This document shows, piece after piece, positions 25,057 to 35,089 of a DNA stretch of 64,000 nucleotides. The notes beneath the pieces were generated by a model. That model ran no database searches and was not told where the DNA came from. It saw only the letters and a list, made by a program, of their open reading frames with translations. The translations under genes were made by a program, and so were the position numbers. Source of the DNA: Oscillibacter sp. MSJ-31 (GTDB taxonomy: Bacteria; Bacillota; Clostridia; Oscillospirales; Oscillospiraceae); contig NZ_JAHLPT010000006.1 in assembly GCF_018918025.1 (NCBI RefSeq), positions 62,001-126,000 on the forward strand, written 5' to 3'. Position 1 is the stretch's first letter, and each line of letters starts with the position of its first letter.

Positions 25057-27666
25057 ATGGCAACGCAGAAAAGATCCTCGTCCGGCAAGCGGACGACGAC
25101 AGGCAAAAAGACGACGGCGGGCGGCAAGCGCACCGCCGCGCCGAAGAAGCGTCCCATCCGCCGCGAGGTCGGCGGCGTGGTGTGCCTTGTGCTGGCGCTG
25201 TGCATCGCGTTCAGCTACTTCCAGCAGGGCGGCTGGCTGCTCGACCAGCCCGCGGCGCTGTGCCGCGGACTCGTCGGCTACGGCTATTATACGGTCGCGC
25301 CCGCGCTGCTGCTCGTGAGCTATATCCTGCTCTTCCACCGCGGGCGGAACGTCACCGCATGCGTGGTGGGCGCGGCGCTGCTGCCGGTGCTGCTCGGCGC
25401 AATGCTCCACCTCGTACTGTGCAAGACGGACTACAACAGCGTGGACGGCATTGCAAAGCTCCTCTGGCAGAGCGGCCTTTCGATGGAATCCGGCGGCGTC
25501 CTCTCCGCGACGCTTGCCATCATGCTCGTCAAGCTGGTGAAAAAGACGCTCGCGATGATCCTGCTCGCGGTGCTGCTCGTCACCTGCCTGATGCTGGCCT
25601 TCCGCCTGACGCCCGCCGCCGTGCTCGAGGCGGTGCGCTCGCATGAGCGCGTGCCCTATGAGCCGGAGGACGACGAGGAGGAAGCACCGCCCACTCGTGC
25701 CGCCGCGACGAAGAGCGCGGAGAAGTCCAAGGCGTGCATCGACATTCCGCTCGACGGCGAGACGCGCGAGCCACCGAAAAAGGAGGGCAAGCTCTCCGGC
25801 TTCTTCACCCATAAATCCGACGCCGTCCGCACGCCGGACGAGCTGCTGACCGCCAAGGCCCCGGCGGGCGGGAGCGCTCCCGCTCCCGCGCCGGAGCCGA
25901 CCTACACGGTGGTCGCCGGCGCGCCTCTCACCGAGACGGTTTCCGCGCCCGCTCGCACACCTGCCGCACCGGTCGTATCCGCCGCGCCCGCGGCAGCGTC
26001 TGCAGCACCCGCGGTCAATGCGCCCGCAAAGTCCTCCGCGCCGGAGGAGGTCGCCGCCGAGGCCGAGAAGGTCGCCGGTGAGATCGAATCCGAGCTGGAG
26101 CAGGACATTCCCGAGTACACCTTCCCGCCCATCACGCTGCTCGACGAGGGCGGCGCGGGCAACGCCGTGGAGGCGGGCGCGGAGCTGCGCAACAACTCCC
26201 GCCGTCTTGCCGAAACGCTCAAGAGCTTCGGCGTGGACGCCCGCGCGGGCGACGTGGTGCGCGGCCCCAGCGTCACGCGCTACGAATTTACGCTCGATCA
26301 GGGCGTGAAGCTCTCCAAGATCACGAACCTTGCCGACGACATCGCCCTTGCGCTCGGCGCGTCGGGCGTGCGCATCGCGCCCATCCCCGATAAGATCTCC
26401 GTCGTCGGCATCGAGGTGCCGAACAAGCTCGTCTCCGCCGTCCACATCCGCGACGTGCTGGAGTCCCACGAGTTTACACAGCACAAATCGAGTGTCGCCT
26501 TCGCCGTCGGCAAGGACATTGCGGGCAACAACATCATCGGCAACATCGCCAAGCTCCCGCACGTCCTCATCGCCGGCACGACCGGCTCCGGCAAATCCGT
26601 CTGCACCAATTCGCTCATCGTTTCGCTCCTTTATAAGTCCACGCCGGACGAGGTGCGCTTCATCATGGTCGACCCGAAGATGGTCGAGCTTGCGCCCTAC
26701 AACGGCATCCCGCACCTGCTCATTCCGGTCGTCACCGACCCGAAGAAGGCGGCGGGCGCCTTGCAGTGGGCGGTCTACGAGATGATGAAGCGCTACAAGC
26801 TCTTCTCCGAGCGCAACGTCAAGGATCTTGCGGGCTATAACGCCCTTGCCGCAGCGGACGAAACGCTCAAGAAGCTGCCGAGCGTCGTGGTCGTCATTGA
26901 CGAGCTGGCTGACCTCATGCTCGTCGCGGCGAAGGAGGTCGAGGAGTCCATCTGCCGCGTGGCGCAGATGGGCCGCGCCGCCGGAATGCACCTGGTCATT
27001 GCAACGCAGCGTCCGTCGGCGGACGTCATCACGGGTCTGATGAAGGCCAACATCCCGAGCCGCATCGCCTTCGCGGTCGCGTCCTCGCTCGAATCCCGCA
27101 TCATTCTCGATACCACCGGCGCGGAAAAGCTCGTCGGCCGCGGCGATATGCTCTACGCCCCGCTCGGCGAGGGCAAGCCCCGCCGCGTGCAGGGCTGCTT
27201 TATCTCCGCCGAGGAGATCGACCGCGTGGTCGGCTTCGTCAAGGCGAACGGCGCCGCGCAGTACGATGAGAGCGTGATCGACAAGATCGAGCAGGCGGTC
27301 GCCGAGAGGGAAAAGGGCGGCAAGGGCGCGTCCTCCGGCGCGGCTCCCGAGCCGGTCGCCGACGAGGGCGACGAGCTGCTTCCCGCCGCCATCGACGTGG
27401 TGATGGAGACCGGACAGGCGTCCGTTTCCATGCTCCAGCGGCGCTTGAAGCTCGGCTATTCCCGTGCCGCGCGCATCGTCGACGAGATGGAGCAGCGCGG
27501 CATCGTGGGGCCGTTCGAGGGCTCCAAGCCGCGACAGCTCCTCATCACCCGCGAAAAGTGGGAGGAGATCAAGATGCGCGGCGGTCTCGGCGCGATGAGT
27601 TCTGCGGCGATGGCCGCGCAGGACGCGGCGGCGGAAAACCCGCCGGTCGAGGAAGAGATCCCATAA
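25057..27666 (+). CDS. ftsK: DNA translocase FtsK/SpoIIIE
   Basis: ATP-driven DNA pump for chromosome segregation at the division or sporulation septum. 869 residues. A basic N-terminus (KRSSSGKRTTTGKKTTAGGK) is followed by four membrane helices (about 40-185), then a long Ala/Pro/Glu-rich linker (about 195-350). The motor domain has Walker A GTTGSGKSVCTN and Walker B VVVIDELADLML. The gamma winged-helix (about 775-835, VSMLQRRLKLGYSRAARIVDEME) reads polar DNA signals. One copy is seen here, so it may serve both division and sporulation. Confidence 0.95.
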   Translation: MATQKRSSSGKRTTTGKKTTAGGKRTAAPKKRPIRREVGGVVCLVLALCIAFSYFQQGGWLLDQPAALCRGLVGYGYYTVAPALLLVSYILLFHRGRNVTACVVGAALLPVLLGAMLHLVLCKTDYNSVDGIAKLLWQSGLSMESGGVLSATLAIMLVKLVKKTLAMILLAVLLVTCLMLAFRLTPAAVLEAVRSHERVPYEPEDDEEEAPPTRAAATKSAEKSKACIDIPLDGETREPPKKEGKLSGFFTHKSDAVRTPDELLTAKAPAGGSAPAPAPEPTYTVVAGAPLTETVSAPARTPAAPVVSAAPAAASAAPAVNAPAKSSAPEEVAAEAEKVAGEIESELEQDIPEYTFPPITLLDEGGAGNAVEAGAELRNNSRRLAETLKSFGVDARAGDVVRGPSVTRYEFTLDQGVKLSKITNLADDIALALGASGVRIAPIPDKISVVGIEVPNKLVSAVHIRDVLESHEFTQHKSSVAFAVGKDIAGNNIIGNIAKLPHVLIAGTTGSGKSVCTNSLIVSLLYKSTPDEVRFIMVDPKMVELAPYNGIPHLLIPVVTDPKKAAGALQWAVYEMMKRYKLFSERNVKDLAGYNALAAADETLKKLPSVVVVIDELADLMLVAAKEVEESICRVAQMGRAAGMHLVIATQRPSADVITGLMKANIPSRIAFAVASSLESRIILDTTGAEKLVGRGDMLYAPLGEGKPRRVQGCFISAEEIDRVVGFVKANGAAQYDESVIDKIEQAVAEREKGGKGASSGAAPEPVADEGDELLPAAIDVVMETGQASVSMLQRRLKLGYSRAARIVDEMEQRGIVGPFEGSKPRQLLITREKWEEIKMRGGLGAMSSAAMAAQDAAAENPPVEEEIP

Positions 27667-27674
27667 AACAAAAA

Positions 27675-27707
27675 ACAGCGCCTCACGGAGCTTCCGTGGG
27701 GCGCTGT
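27675..27707. terminator. Intrinsic terminator after ftsK
   Basis: 15-bp stem (27675-27689 with 27693-27707, one G-U pair), 3-base loop. The preceding A-run makes it strong on the minus strand; on the plus strand the tract (CGTTCTC) is weak. Confidence 0.65.
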
Positions 27708-27859
27708 CGTTCTCGGCCGGGGGCTTTTTTCGTCCTCGCACAATAGGCTTTGACGAAAAGCGCGGAAAAAAGTTCCTGCATTTTCAAAAAAATTTTCACG
27801 CGGACGCGCGCCGGCGCATAGGCTGAGATGAACAAAACAGCAGGCAAGGAGGCGAGGCG

Positions 27860-28300
27860 ATGGCCTACTCCGACCGCGAGCTGCTGGCGCGGCTCATCGA
27901 GTGCGAGGCAGGCGGCGAGGGGGAGAACGGCATGAAGGCGGTGGCGAGCGTCGTGATGAACCGCGTGACCGCCTCGGGCGGCGAATACGCCCGCGTGGGG
28001 CAGGGCAGCATCCGAAAGATCATCATGCAGCCGGGGCAGTTCGTCTGTGCGAGCGAGACGGAGCGGGGGGCCTACAACCCGCAGAACATCTACAATATGC
28101 GCCCGACGGACGTCCACTACTCCATCGCGGATTGGGCGATGGCGGGCAACCGCCTGACGGGGCTCGGGGATGCGCTGTGGTTTTTCAATCCCTTTTCGGA
28201 TACCTGCCGCCAGAATTTTCCCTCGCAGGTCGGGGTGTTCCGCGTGCGCATCGGCGACCACTGCTTCTACGACCCCACGGAAGCCTACTACGATACATAG
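27860..28300 (+). CDS. cwlJ: Spore cortex-lytic hydrolase, CwlJ-like
   Basis: Single Hydrolase_2 (SleB/CwlJ) domain of 146 residues without signal peptide or peptidoglycan-binding domain, exactly the CwlJ layout. CwlJ sits in the spore coat and hydrolyses cortex muramic-lactam peptidoglycan during germination. Conserved parts: RLIECEAGGEGENGMKAV with the catalytic Glu, VMNRV, QPGQFVC and DALWFFNPF. ATG at 27860 follows AAGGAGG. It is paired with the gerQ-like gene 36 bases downstream, as in Bacillus. The upstream 150 bases should hold a mother-cell sigma promoter, which I cannot place confidently. Confidence 0.9.
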   Translation: MAYSDRELLARLIECEAGGEGENGMKAVASVVMNRVTASGGEYARVGQGSIRKIIMQPGQFVCASETERGAYNPQNIYNMRPTDVHYSIADWAMAGNRLTGLGDALWFFNPFSDTCRQNFPSQVGVFRVRIGDHCFYDPTEAYYDT

Positions 28301-28336
28301 GAGACGAAATCCAAGGCTCTGAAAGGAATGGACGCT

Positions 28337-28906
28337 ATGATCGAGCTCACGCGCTGCGGCGCGCCGGACAACGACCGCTATCTTCCCGCCGTGATGACGC
28401 AGGGAGACGCGAGCACATACCAGACCATGATCGACAACAGCACCATGCAGACAAGGTCGCAGCAGATGGTGGGCCGCGCCTTCGGCTCCGCGCAGGGCGG
28501 CACAACGCAGAACGACCAGCAGCAGGGCATGGCGCCCAGCGCGGTGCAGGGAGGAGCGCCGCCGGCCGCGCCCGACGCTGTGATGGGGGCGCAGCAGATC
28601 GCACCCGGTCTTGGCCCGCTGCCTGCCACTCCGAACGGCATGAGCGTGGCGGAGCAGATATTGCACAGCTCGTGGAAGAGCCTGATGGCGCGCAACGTGG
28701 GCCGCAGCGTGATCGTGAGCTTTTTGATCGGCACGCAGAACACCATCGTCACCCACGGCATCCTCTACGAGGTCGGCAACGACTACATTGCGCTTTACCA
28801 GCCCGACGAGCAGAGCTACATCAGCGCGGACCTCTATTCCATCCGCTTCGTGGAGTTTCTGCCCGAGATCAGTCAGACCAATTCCCGGCAGCAACAGCAG
28901 CCGTAA
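28337..28906 (+). CDS. gerQ: Spore coat protein GerQ-like
   Basis: GerQ anchors CwlJ in the coat and becomes cross-linked. About 189 residues: a Gln/Met/Ala/Pro-rich N-terminal half (about 30-105), then a folded domain (about 105-185: SVAEQILHSSWKSL, VIVSFLIGTQNTIVTHGILYE, YIALYQPDEQSYI). This layout and the position directly after cwlJ match GerQ/YwdL, although identity is not high. ATG at 28337 has AAAGGA 9 bases upstream; the ATG at 28328 abuts it. Ends in a Gln run. Confidence 0.8.
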   Translation: MIELTRCGAPDNDRYLPAVMTQGDASTYQTMIDNSTMQTRSQQMVGRAFGSAQGGTTQNDQQQGMAPSAVQGGAPPAAPDAVMGAQQIAPGLGPLPATPNGMSVAEQILHSSWKSLMARNVGRSVIVSFLIGTQNTIVTHGILYEVGNDYIALYQPDEQSYISADLYSIRFVEFLPEISQTNSRQQQQP

Positions 28907-28909
28907 GGA

Positions 28910-28952
28910 AAAGCGGGAGAAGCGCGGCGCGCTTCTCCCGCTTTCCTTTTTT
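28910..28952. terminator. Bidirectional terminator between gerQ and manA
   Basis: Perfect 15-bp stem (28910-28924 with 28930-28944), 5-base loop, then CCTTTTTTGTTT on the plus strand. Shared by convergent genes. Confidence 0.92.
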
Positions 28953-28960
28953 GTTTGCAC

Positions 28961-29881
28961 TCAGATGCGCGTAACGAGGGCGCGGAGCGTGCCCGTGAGC
29001 CGTACCTCACCGCTGCCGGCGGGGAGAAAGAGGCTGTCGCCCTTCTTCGCCCTGACGGTCTCACCGCCGCAGCGGACCTCGCCCTCGCCGTCAAGGATCA
29101 GCAGCGAGAGGAAGGACTCCGCGCCGCACGGCGCCGCCTGCGGCGCGGCGAGCAGATCGACGGTAAAATAGTCACAGCGGGCAAGGTGTCCGCCGAAGTC
29201 CGGCGTGGGAACGCCGGCGGTCCGGTGCGTCACGTCCAGCGCCTGCGCGATGTGCAGGGCGCGGGGCTTTCCGTCGGGACCGAGGCGGCCGTAGTCGCAC
29301 ACGCGGTAGGTCACGTTGCTGCTCTGCTGCACCTCCGCCACCACGATGCCGCGGCAGATGGCGTGAATGGTGCCCGCGGGGATGAACACCGTGTCGCCCG
29401 CCTTGACGTTCACGCGGCGCAGAACCTCGGGCAGCGTGTTGTCCGCGATGCGGCGCGCAAGCTCGTCCCGGGAAATATCGCGCGAAAAGCCGCAGTAGAG
29501 AAAGGCGTCCGGCGCGGCGGAGAGGACATACCACATCTCCGTTTTGCCGTTCTGTCCCTCGTGCGCGCGGGCGTAGGCGTCGTCGGGATGGACCTGAATG
29601 GAGAGATCCTTCGCCGCGTCGATGAGCTTGATGAGCACCGGAAGCTCCGCGAATTTCCGCCCGTGCTCCCCCAGCGCCCCAGGGTGCGCGGCGAGATATT
29701 CTGCGAGCGTTTTGCCCGCGTCGGGACCGGACGCGAGCACGGAGGGACCGTCGGGATGACCGCTCAGTTCCCACGTTTCCGCGAGACGCGCGCCGTCATA
29801 CCGCTTGCTGTAATCGGTGATGAGCTTTGTTCCACCCCAGAGATAGTCCTTACAGGCGGGGGTGAGCTTGAGAATGGACAT
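28961..29881 (-). CDS. manA: Mannose-6-phosphate isomerase, class I (short form)
   Basis: Zinc enzyme interconverting mannose-6-phosphate and fructose-6-phosphate, cytoplasmic. 306 residues, the short Firmicutes form. Zinc ligands are visible in SIQVHPDDAYA, KTEMWYVLSA and IPAGTIHAICRG. N-terminus has the family feature KDYLWGGTKL. Its location next to a HAD phosphatase and AfuABC-type transport genes points to use of phosphorylated hexoses or mannose. Confidence 0.94.
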   Translation of the reverse strand: MSILKLTPACKDYLWGGTKLITDYSKRYDGARLAETWELSGHPDGPSVLASGPDAGKTLAEYLAAHPGALGEHGRKFAELPVLIKLIDAAKDLSIQVHPDDAYARAHEGQNGKTEMWYVLSAAPDAFLYCGFSRDISRDELARRIADNTLPEVLRRVNVKAGDTVFIPAGTIHAICRGIVVAEVQQSSNVTYRVCDYGRLGPDGKPRALHIAQALDVTHRTAGVPTPDFGGHLARCDYFTVDLLAAPQAAPCGAESFLSLLILDGEGEVRCGGETVRAKKGDSLFLPAGSGEVRLTGTLRALVTRI

Positions 29882-29915
29882 GGAAGCGGTCTCCTTTCAA
29901 GGCAAACGCGCGGGA

Positions 29916-30521
29916 TCAGAGGATCCCGCGCGCTTTGAGTTCTTCGCGCAGCTGACCGGCGTCATGGAACACGATGCCCTGCATACCGGCGTTTTCCGCC
30001 GCCTCGATGTTCGGCGGGAAATCGTCGATAAACAGGCAGCTCGCCGCCGTGAGGTCAAATTTGTCGAACAGCGCCTGATAGATAGCGGCCTCGGGCTTGA
30101 GCAGGTGAACGTCCGCCGAGATCAGCGTGCCGGAAAAGCACTCACTGCCCGGAATGTCGTGCCAGTAGGTGTGCTGGCGGCGGGCGGCGTTGGAGAGCAG
30201 ATAGAGCGTATAGCCCCTTGCCTTCAGCTCGCGCACCACGTCCGCCGTGCCCGTGATGGGCACGATCGGCTCGTTCCAATGGTAGATGATATACTCCGCC
30301 GCGGCGTGCAGCTCCGCGGGGAGCCTGGCGCAGGCGTGGGCATAGACCTCCTCCTCGGTGATGGTGCCGCGGTCGAGCCGCACCCAGTCGGTCGTGCACA
30401 GCAGGTGCTGCCTGAGGAGCGCTTCGCCCTCCGCGCCGACGTGCAGGCGGCGGGAAAACAGCTCCGCGCCGAAGTCCAGCAGCACGCCGCCCATATCAAA
30501 AACAATGGTATTGATATTCAT
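29916..30521 (-). CDS. HAD-superfamily hydrolase (sugar-phosphatase-like)
   Basis: Predicted cytoplasmic phosphatase of 201 residues. All four HAD motifs are present: FDMGGVLLDF (nucleophile Asp), LLSNA, the Lys in HLLKPEAAIYQ and FIDDFPPNIEAA. Resembles YihX/HAD-IA alpha-D-glucose-1-phosphate phosphatases. ATG at 30521 overlaps the permease stop codon (TAATG), so it is translationally coupled to the transporter. That coupling suggests the imported compound, or a metabolite of it, is phosphorylated. Confidence 0.87.
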   Translation of the reverse strand: MNINTIVFDMGGVLLDFGAELFSRRLHVGAEGEALLRQHLLCTTDWVRLDRGTITEEEVYAHACARLPAELHAAAEYIIYHWNEPIVPITGTADVVRELKARGYTLYLLSNAARRQHTYWHDIPGSECFSGTLISADVHLLKPEAAIYQALFDKFDLTAASCLFIDDFPPNIEAAENAGMQGIVFHDAGQLREELKARGIL

Positions 30522-32487
30522 TACAGCTTTTCTCCCGGCTCGTCGGGGACAGCGGCGGCGACCGCCGCTTCCTCCGCTTCCGCCGCCACGGCGGCGGGCT
30601 CCTTTTTGAACAGTCCCGTCAGCTTTGCCACGCGTCTGCGGCGGCGCTCCCTGGCCTCCAGCCGCTCGCCGAGGTCGCGCGCGCCCACGCCGTAGACCAG
30701 ATAGAGGATCACGCCGGACACCAGCATGATGAACACGGTCGAAGCGCAGCGGCGGCCCGAGGCATTGACGTTGTAGCCGTACAGTCCCTCCTCCGCACAC
30801 ATGGCCTGAATGACCATGGCGTAGCTCGTGCCGTAGGAGCTGGCGAAGGTGGCGGACATATCGTACTCGGTAAAGAGCGCGTTGAAGTTCAGCGCGAACA
30901 CCGCCAGCACGCTCGGCAGGATGATGGGCAGCTTGACCCTGAGGAAGGTCGTCAGGCCGCTCGCGCCCATGTTGCGCGCGGCGTCCTCCAGCTCCTCGTC
31001 GATGGCGTAAAACGCCGCCTTGATCATGCGCAGCGAGAACGGCAGTTTGACCACCGTGTACGCCAGCACGAGCAGGATGCGGACGTGCTCGGCGAAGTAG
31101 AGGTTCACATTGCCGACGTACCAGATGTTCTCGGCGTTGAAGTAGGTGCGGTAGGAATAGCAGATGAGAATGGTCGGCAGCAGCCACGGGAAAAGCAGGC
31201 AGTATTCCAGCACCACGCCGGACTTCTTGTTGCGGTTTTTGAAGATGTAGTTGCAGGCGATCACGACGATCAGGCACGCGAGCGCCGCGGCGAGGATGGA
31301 GAGCACGAAGCTCATCTTGATGCCGCCGAGGGTCGCCTCGTTGGCGAACAGACCGGAGATGGAGCCCTTGCGCACCTTGTAGGTGCCGCGCGAGGTGAGG
31401 TACTGATAGTCCTGCGTGCCGAAGAAGTTGATGAGCGTCCAGTTGGAAAGGTCGAGCTTCTTCATGCGGATGGCGCTGTAGGTCTGGAACGAGAAAATGA
31501 CGATCATCACCACGGGGATCATGTAGATGATGAAGAGAACATAGGCATAGATGTGCGCGAGGGTATTCCAGACGGGATTTGTGATCTTCTGTTTTTGCAG
31601 CCGCGCCTTGGTCTTGGAGACGGAGAGGTAGTGGCCCTTGCGCTCGTAGGCGGAGAGCACGGTGAGCAGCACGATGGTGAACATCGCGAGAATGATGGAC
31701 AGCAGCGCGGCGCGTGCCTGCGGGAAGGCCTCGTCCGCCGTGGACGAGCCGGCAAGACGCACGATCTCGGGATTGATGGAGTCGTAGCCGAGCAGCGTGG
31801 GGGCGGACATGGCGCACAGACCCGTGATGAAGGTCATGACCGTCAGCGAGAACATGGTGGGCACGAGCGTCGGGAAAACGACCTTCCAGAGAACCTTGAA
31901 GGGCTTTGCGCCCATGTTGCGCGCGGCCTCGACGGTGTTGTAGTCGATGCCGCGGATGGCGTTGCGCAGGAAGAGCGCGTGGTTGCTCGTGCAGGCGAAG
32001 GTCATGGTGAAGAGCACCGCGTTGAAGCCCGAGAACCAGTTTGGATCAAAGCTCGGGAAGGCGTTGACGAGCGCAGTGGTGAGAATGCCGTCGGAGGCGT
32101 AGAGGAACAGATAGCCCGTGACCAGCGCGACGCCGGAGTAGATCATCGTGGTCATGTAGCCGAGGCGCAGGATGTTAGCGCCCTTGATGTCGAAATACTC
32201 CGTCAGCAGCACGATGGACACGCCCACCACATTGACCGTGACGACCAGGCAGATGGCGAGCTTGAGGGAGTTCCAGACGTAGCGGCCCATGCTGCCCGCG
32301 AAGAAGAAACGGATGACCGCGAAGGGATCGCGCACGCCCTCGGCGTTCGTGGTGGTGAAAATGCTCGTGAGCGTATTGAGGCACGGCAGGAGCATGAAGC
32401 CGAAGAAGAAGTAGGCAAAGAGCACGATGCCGATCATGCGCACCACAAACGCCGCGTCGAAGCGGGACTTAGCAAGAGAGCCGCCCA

Positions 32488-32491
<4 letters not shown>
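30521..32491 (-). CDS. ABC transporter permease, two-domain (FbpB/AfuB-type)
   Basis: Membrane permease of 656 residues with about twelve helices and two BPD_transp_1 domains. The EAA loops read ARNMGAKPFKVLWKVVFPTL (about residue 190) and ARNMGASGLTTFLRVKLPII (about residue 530). Families with this architecture move ferric iron (FbpB), thiamine (ThiP), phosphoglycerate-like compounds or hexose phosphates (AfuB). It overlaps the ATPase gene by 4 bases and the HAD gene by 1. A charged cytoplasmic tail closes it. Sugar-phosphate transport is inferred from the gene context. Confidence 0.88.
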
Positions 32492-33519
<1,028 letters not shown>

Positions 33520-33556
33520 AATGGATTCTCCTCTTTTTGTATTCGGAATAAAGAGA

Positions 33557-33589
33557 TCAGGCGAGCCGGAGAGATCCCGGCTCGCCTGA
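33557..33589 (-). promoter_or_regulatory. Stem-loop between binding-protein and ATPase genes
   Basis: Perfect 13-bp stem TCAGGCGAGCCGG/CCGGCTCGCCTGA, 7-base loop, followed on the minus strand by TCTCTTTATT. Likely attenuator or mRNA stabiliser that lets the lipoprotein be made in excess. Confidence 0.6.
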
Positions 33590-33651
33590 AAACACACAAC
33601 AGTCGGTATCCCGCTGAGCCTCTCCGCGGGACGCGGTGCGCGGGGCTTGCC

Positions 33652-34911
33652 TTACGCGGCCTTCTGGGTCAGGGTCGCCCAGTCGAGGTTGGCCCAGTCG
33701 GGCTCCGCCACGGCGGCGGAGGCGTCGGCCCAGTAGAAGCCGAGGTTGGTCATGATGTTGGTCCACTCGCTGGAGTGCTCGGCAACGTACTCGGCATAAG
33801 TCATGTCGGTGCCGTCGACCTTGGTCAGAGCGAAGTTCTTGAGGGTGTAGATGGCGGGGATGCCGTCGGGATAGAGGATGTCAGCCGCGGCGGTGTTGCA
33901 GGGATAGGAGTCGAACTCCTCGCCCCAGGCCGCCTGCGTCTCGGCGGAGCCGAACCACTCGGCGAACGCCTTGACAGCCTCGGTCTCTTCCTCGGTGCGG
34001 CCGGCCTTATCGAGGATGCCGATGTACTCGGCGATGTAATAGGTGCCGTCGTCGATCTCAACGAGGTCCCAGTTCTCGGGAGTCATAGCGCCCTTGAGGG
34101 GATGCTCGGAGCTCTCAGCTGCGGCGTCGATCTTGCCGTAGAGAGAAGAGGAGTAGAAGGTGGAAACAGCGACGTCGCCCTTGTTCAGAGGATCGAAGCC
34201 GTACTTATAGGTGTCGTCGGAGGAGTACTTGCCCTCGGCGCAGTACTTCCACAGCGTCTCCCAGCCCTCGGTGGAGATGCCGCCGGCAGGGGAGGAGGGA
34301 TCGACGAAGGCGTAGAGCATCGCGGAGTTGATGTTGGCGTTGGTGGTGCCGCCGACCTTGTTCTGACGGTACCAGGTGTAGCCGCAGTTCACGATGTCGG
34401 CCCAGTGCTGGAAGTGGAGCTTCTCGCCGTTGGTGCCGAGCTCGTCGTTGCGGTAGAGCATCAGAACGTTCTGGATGACGAGGCCGTAGGCCGCGCCGGG
34501 ATAGGCGTACTCGCCGACCTCACCTGCCCAGGTGGGAGTCCAGTCAACGAGCTTGAGGTTCTCGTAAACGCCGTCGACGACCTGGCTCCAGCGGGTCTCG
34601 TTGAGGCCGAAGAGGATGTCGCCGTCCTTGTTCTCATTGGCGGCCTGGATGGCGGCGGTATCACCGGAGATGACGGAGTTATCGTCAATGCTGATGGTGA
34701 AGCCGGCGTCCTTGGCTTCCTGAATGAGCCAGGTGGTGCGCTCAGTGGAGTTGGAGTTGGAATAGATGCGGATGGTGTAGCCGGAGTAGTCCTTGACCTC
34801 TTCCTGATCGTCGGGCGTCTCGGGCGTGTCCGGAGTCTCCTTCTGGCCGCAGGCGGCAAGGCTGAGGACCATGACGGAGGCAAGCAGGAGCGCTAAGAGT
34901 TTTCTTTTCAT
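33652..34911 (-). CDS. ABC transporter substrate-binding lipoprotein (FbpA/AfuA-like)
   Basis: Extracellular binding lipoprotein of 419 residues, with lipobox SLAAC (Cys21) and an acidic Thr/Pro linker. The type II periplasmic-binding fold is recognisable: YTIRIYSNSNSTERTTWLI, DILFGLNETRWSQ and LKGAMTPENWDLVEIDDG. It is the first gene of a transport operon with an ATPase, a two-domain permease and a HAD phosphatase. Preceded by a TATAAT-type promoter with inverted repeats, probably the target of the neighbouring response regulator. Confidence 0.87.
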   Translation of the reverse strand: MKRKLLALLLASVMVLSLAACGQKETPDTPETPDDQEEVKDYSGYTIRIYSNSNSTERTTWLIQEAKDAGFTISIDDNSVISGDTAAIQAANENKDGDILFGLNETRWSQVVDGVYENLKLVDWTPTWAGEVGEYAYPGAAYGLVIQNVLMLYRNDELGTNGEKLHFQHWADIVNCGYTWYRQNKVGGTTNANINSAMLYAFVDPSSPAGGISTEGWETLWKYCAEGKYSSDDTYKYGFDPLNKGDVAVSTFYSSSLYGKIDAAAESSEHPLKGAMTPENWDLVEIDDGTYYIAEYIGILDKAGRTEEETEAVKAFAEWFGSAETQAAWGEEFDSYPCNTAAADILYPDGIPAIYTLKNFALTKVDGTDMTYAEYVAEHSSEWTNIMTNLGFYWADASAAVAEPDWANLDWATLTQKAA

Positions 34912-34959
34912 CGTTGTTCTCCTTCGTTTGTAGTTGCGGCATAAAATACCACATACCGT

Positions 34960-34988
34960 ATTATACCTTCCGCGGCGTCGGCGCGGAA
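34960..34988 (-). promoter_or_regulatory. Promoter of the AfuABC-type operon
   Basis: Minus-strand TATAAT (34960-34965); the -35 position (34983-34988) reads TTCCGC, a poor match at a 17-base spacer. A strong -10 with weak -35 fits an activator-dependent promoter. Confidence 0.6.
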
Positions 34989-35012
34989 CGGGACAAGTCT
35001 GCGATTATGCGG

Positions 35013-35029
35013 GCATTTCTGCGAAATGC
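35013..35029. promoter_or_regulatory. Inverted repeat upstream of the AfuABC-type promoter
   Basis: Perfect GCATTTC-TGC-GAAATGC, about 25 bases upstream of the -35 box. It is nested in a wider inverted repeat, GGACAAG (34991-34997) and CTTGTCC (35047-35053). Candidate binding sites for the AraC-type response regulator encoded next door. Confidence 0.5.
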
Positions 35030-35089
35030 TGTGAAAGTCCGCTGAGCTTGTCCGGTATGTTCCGTACTTTTTTGTGCAGCTTGCGCGTT

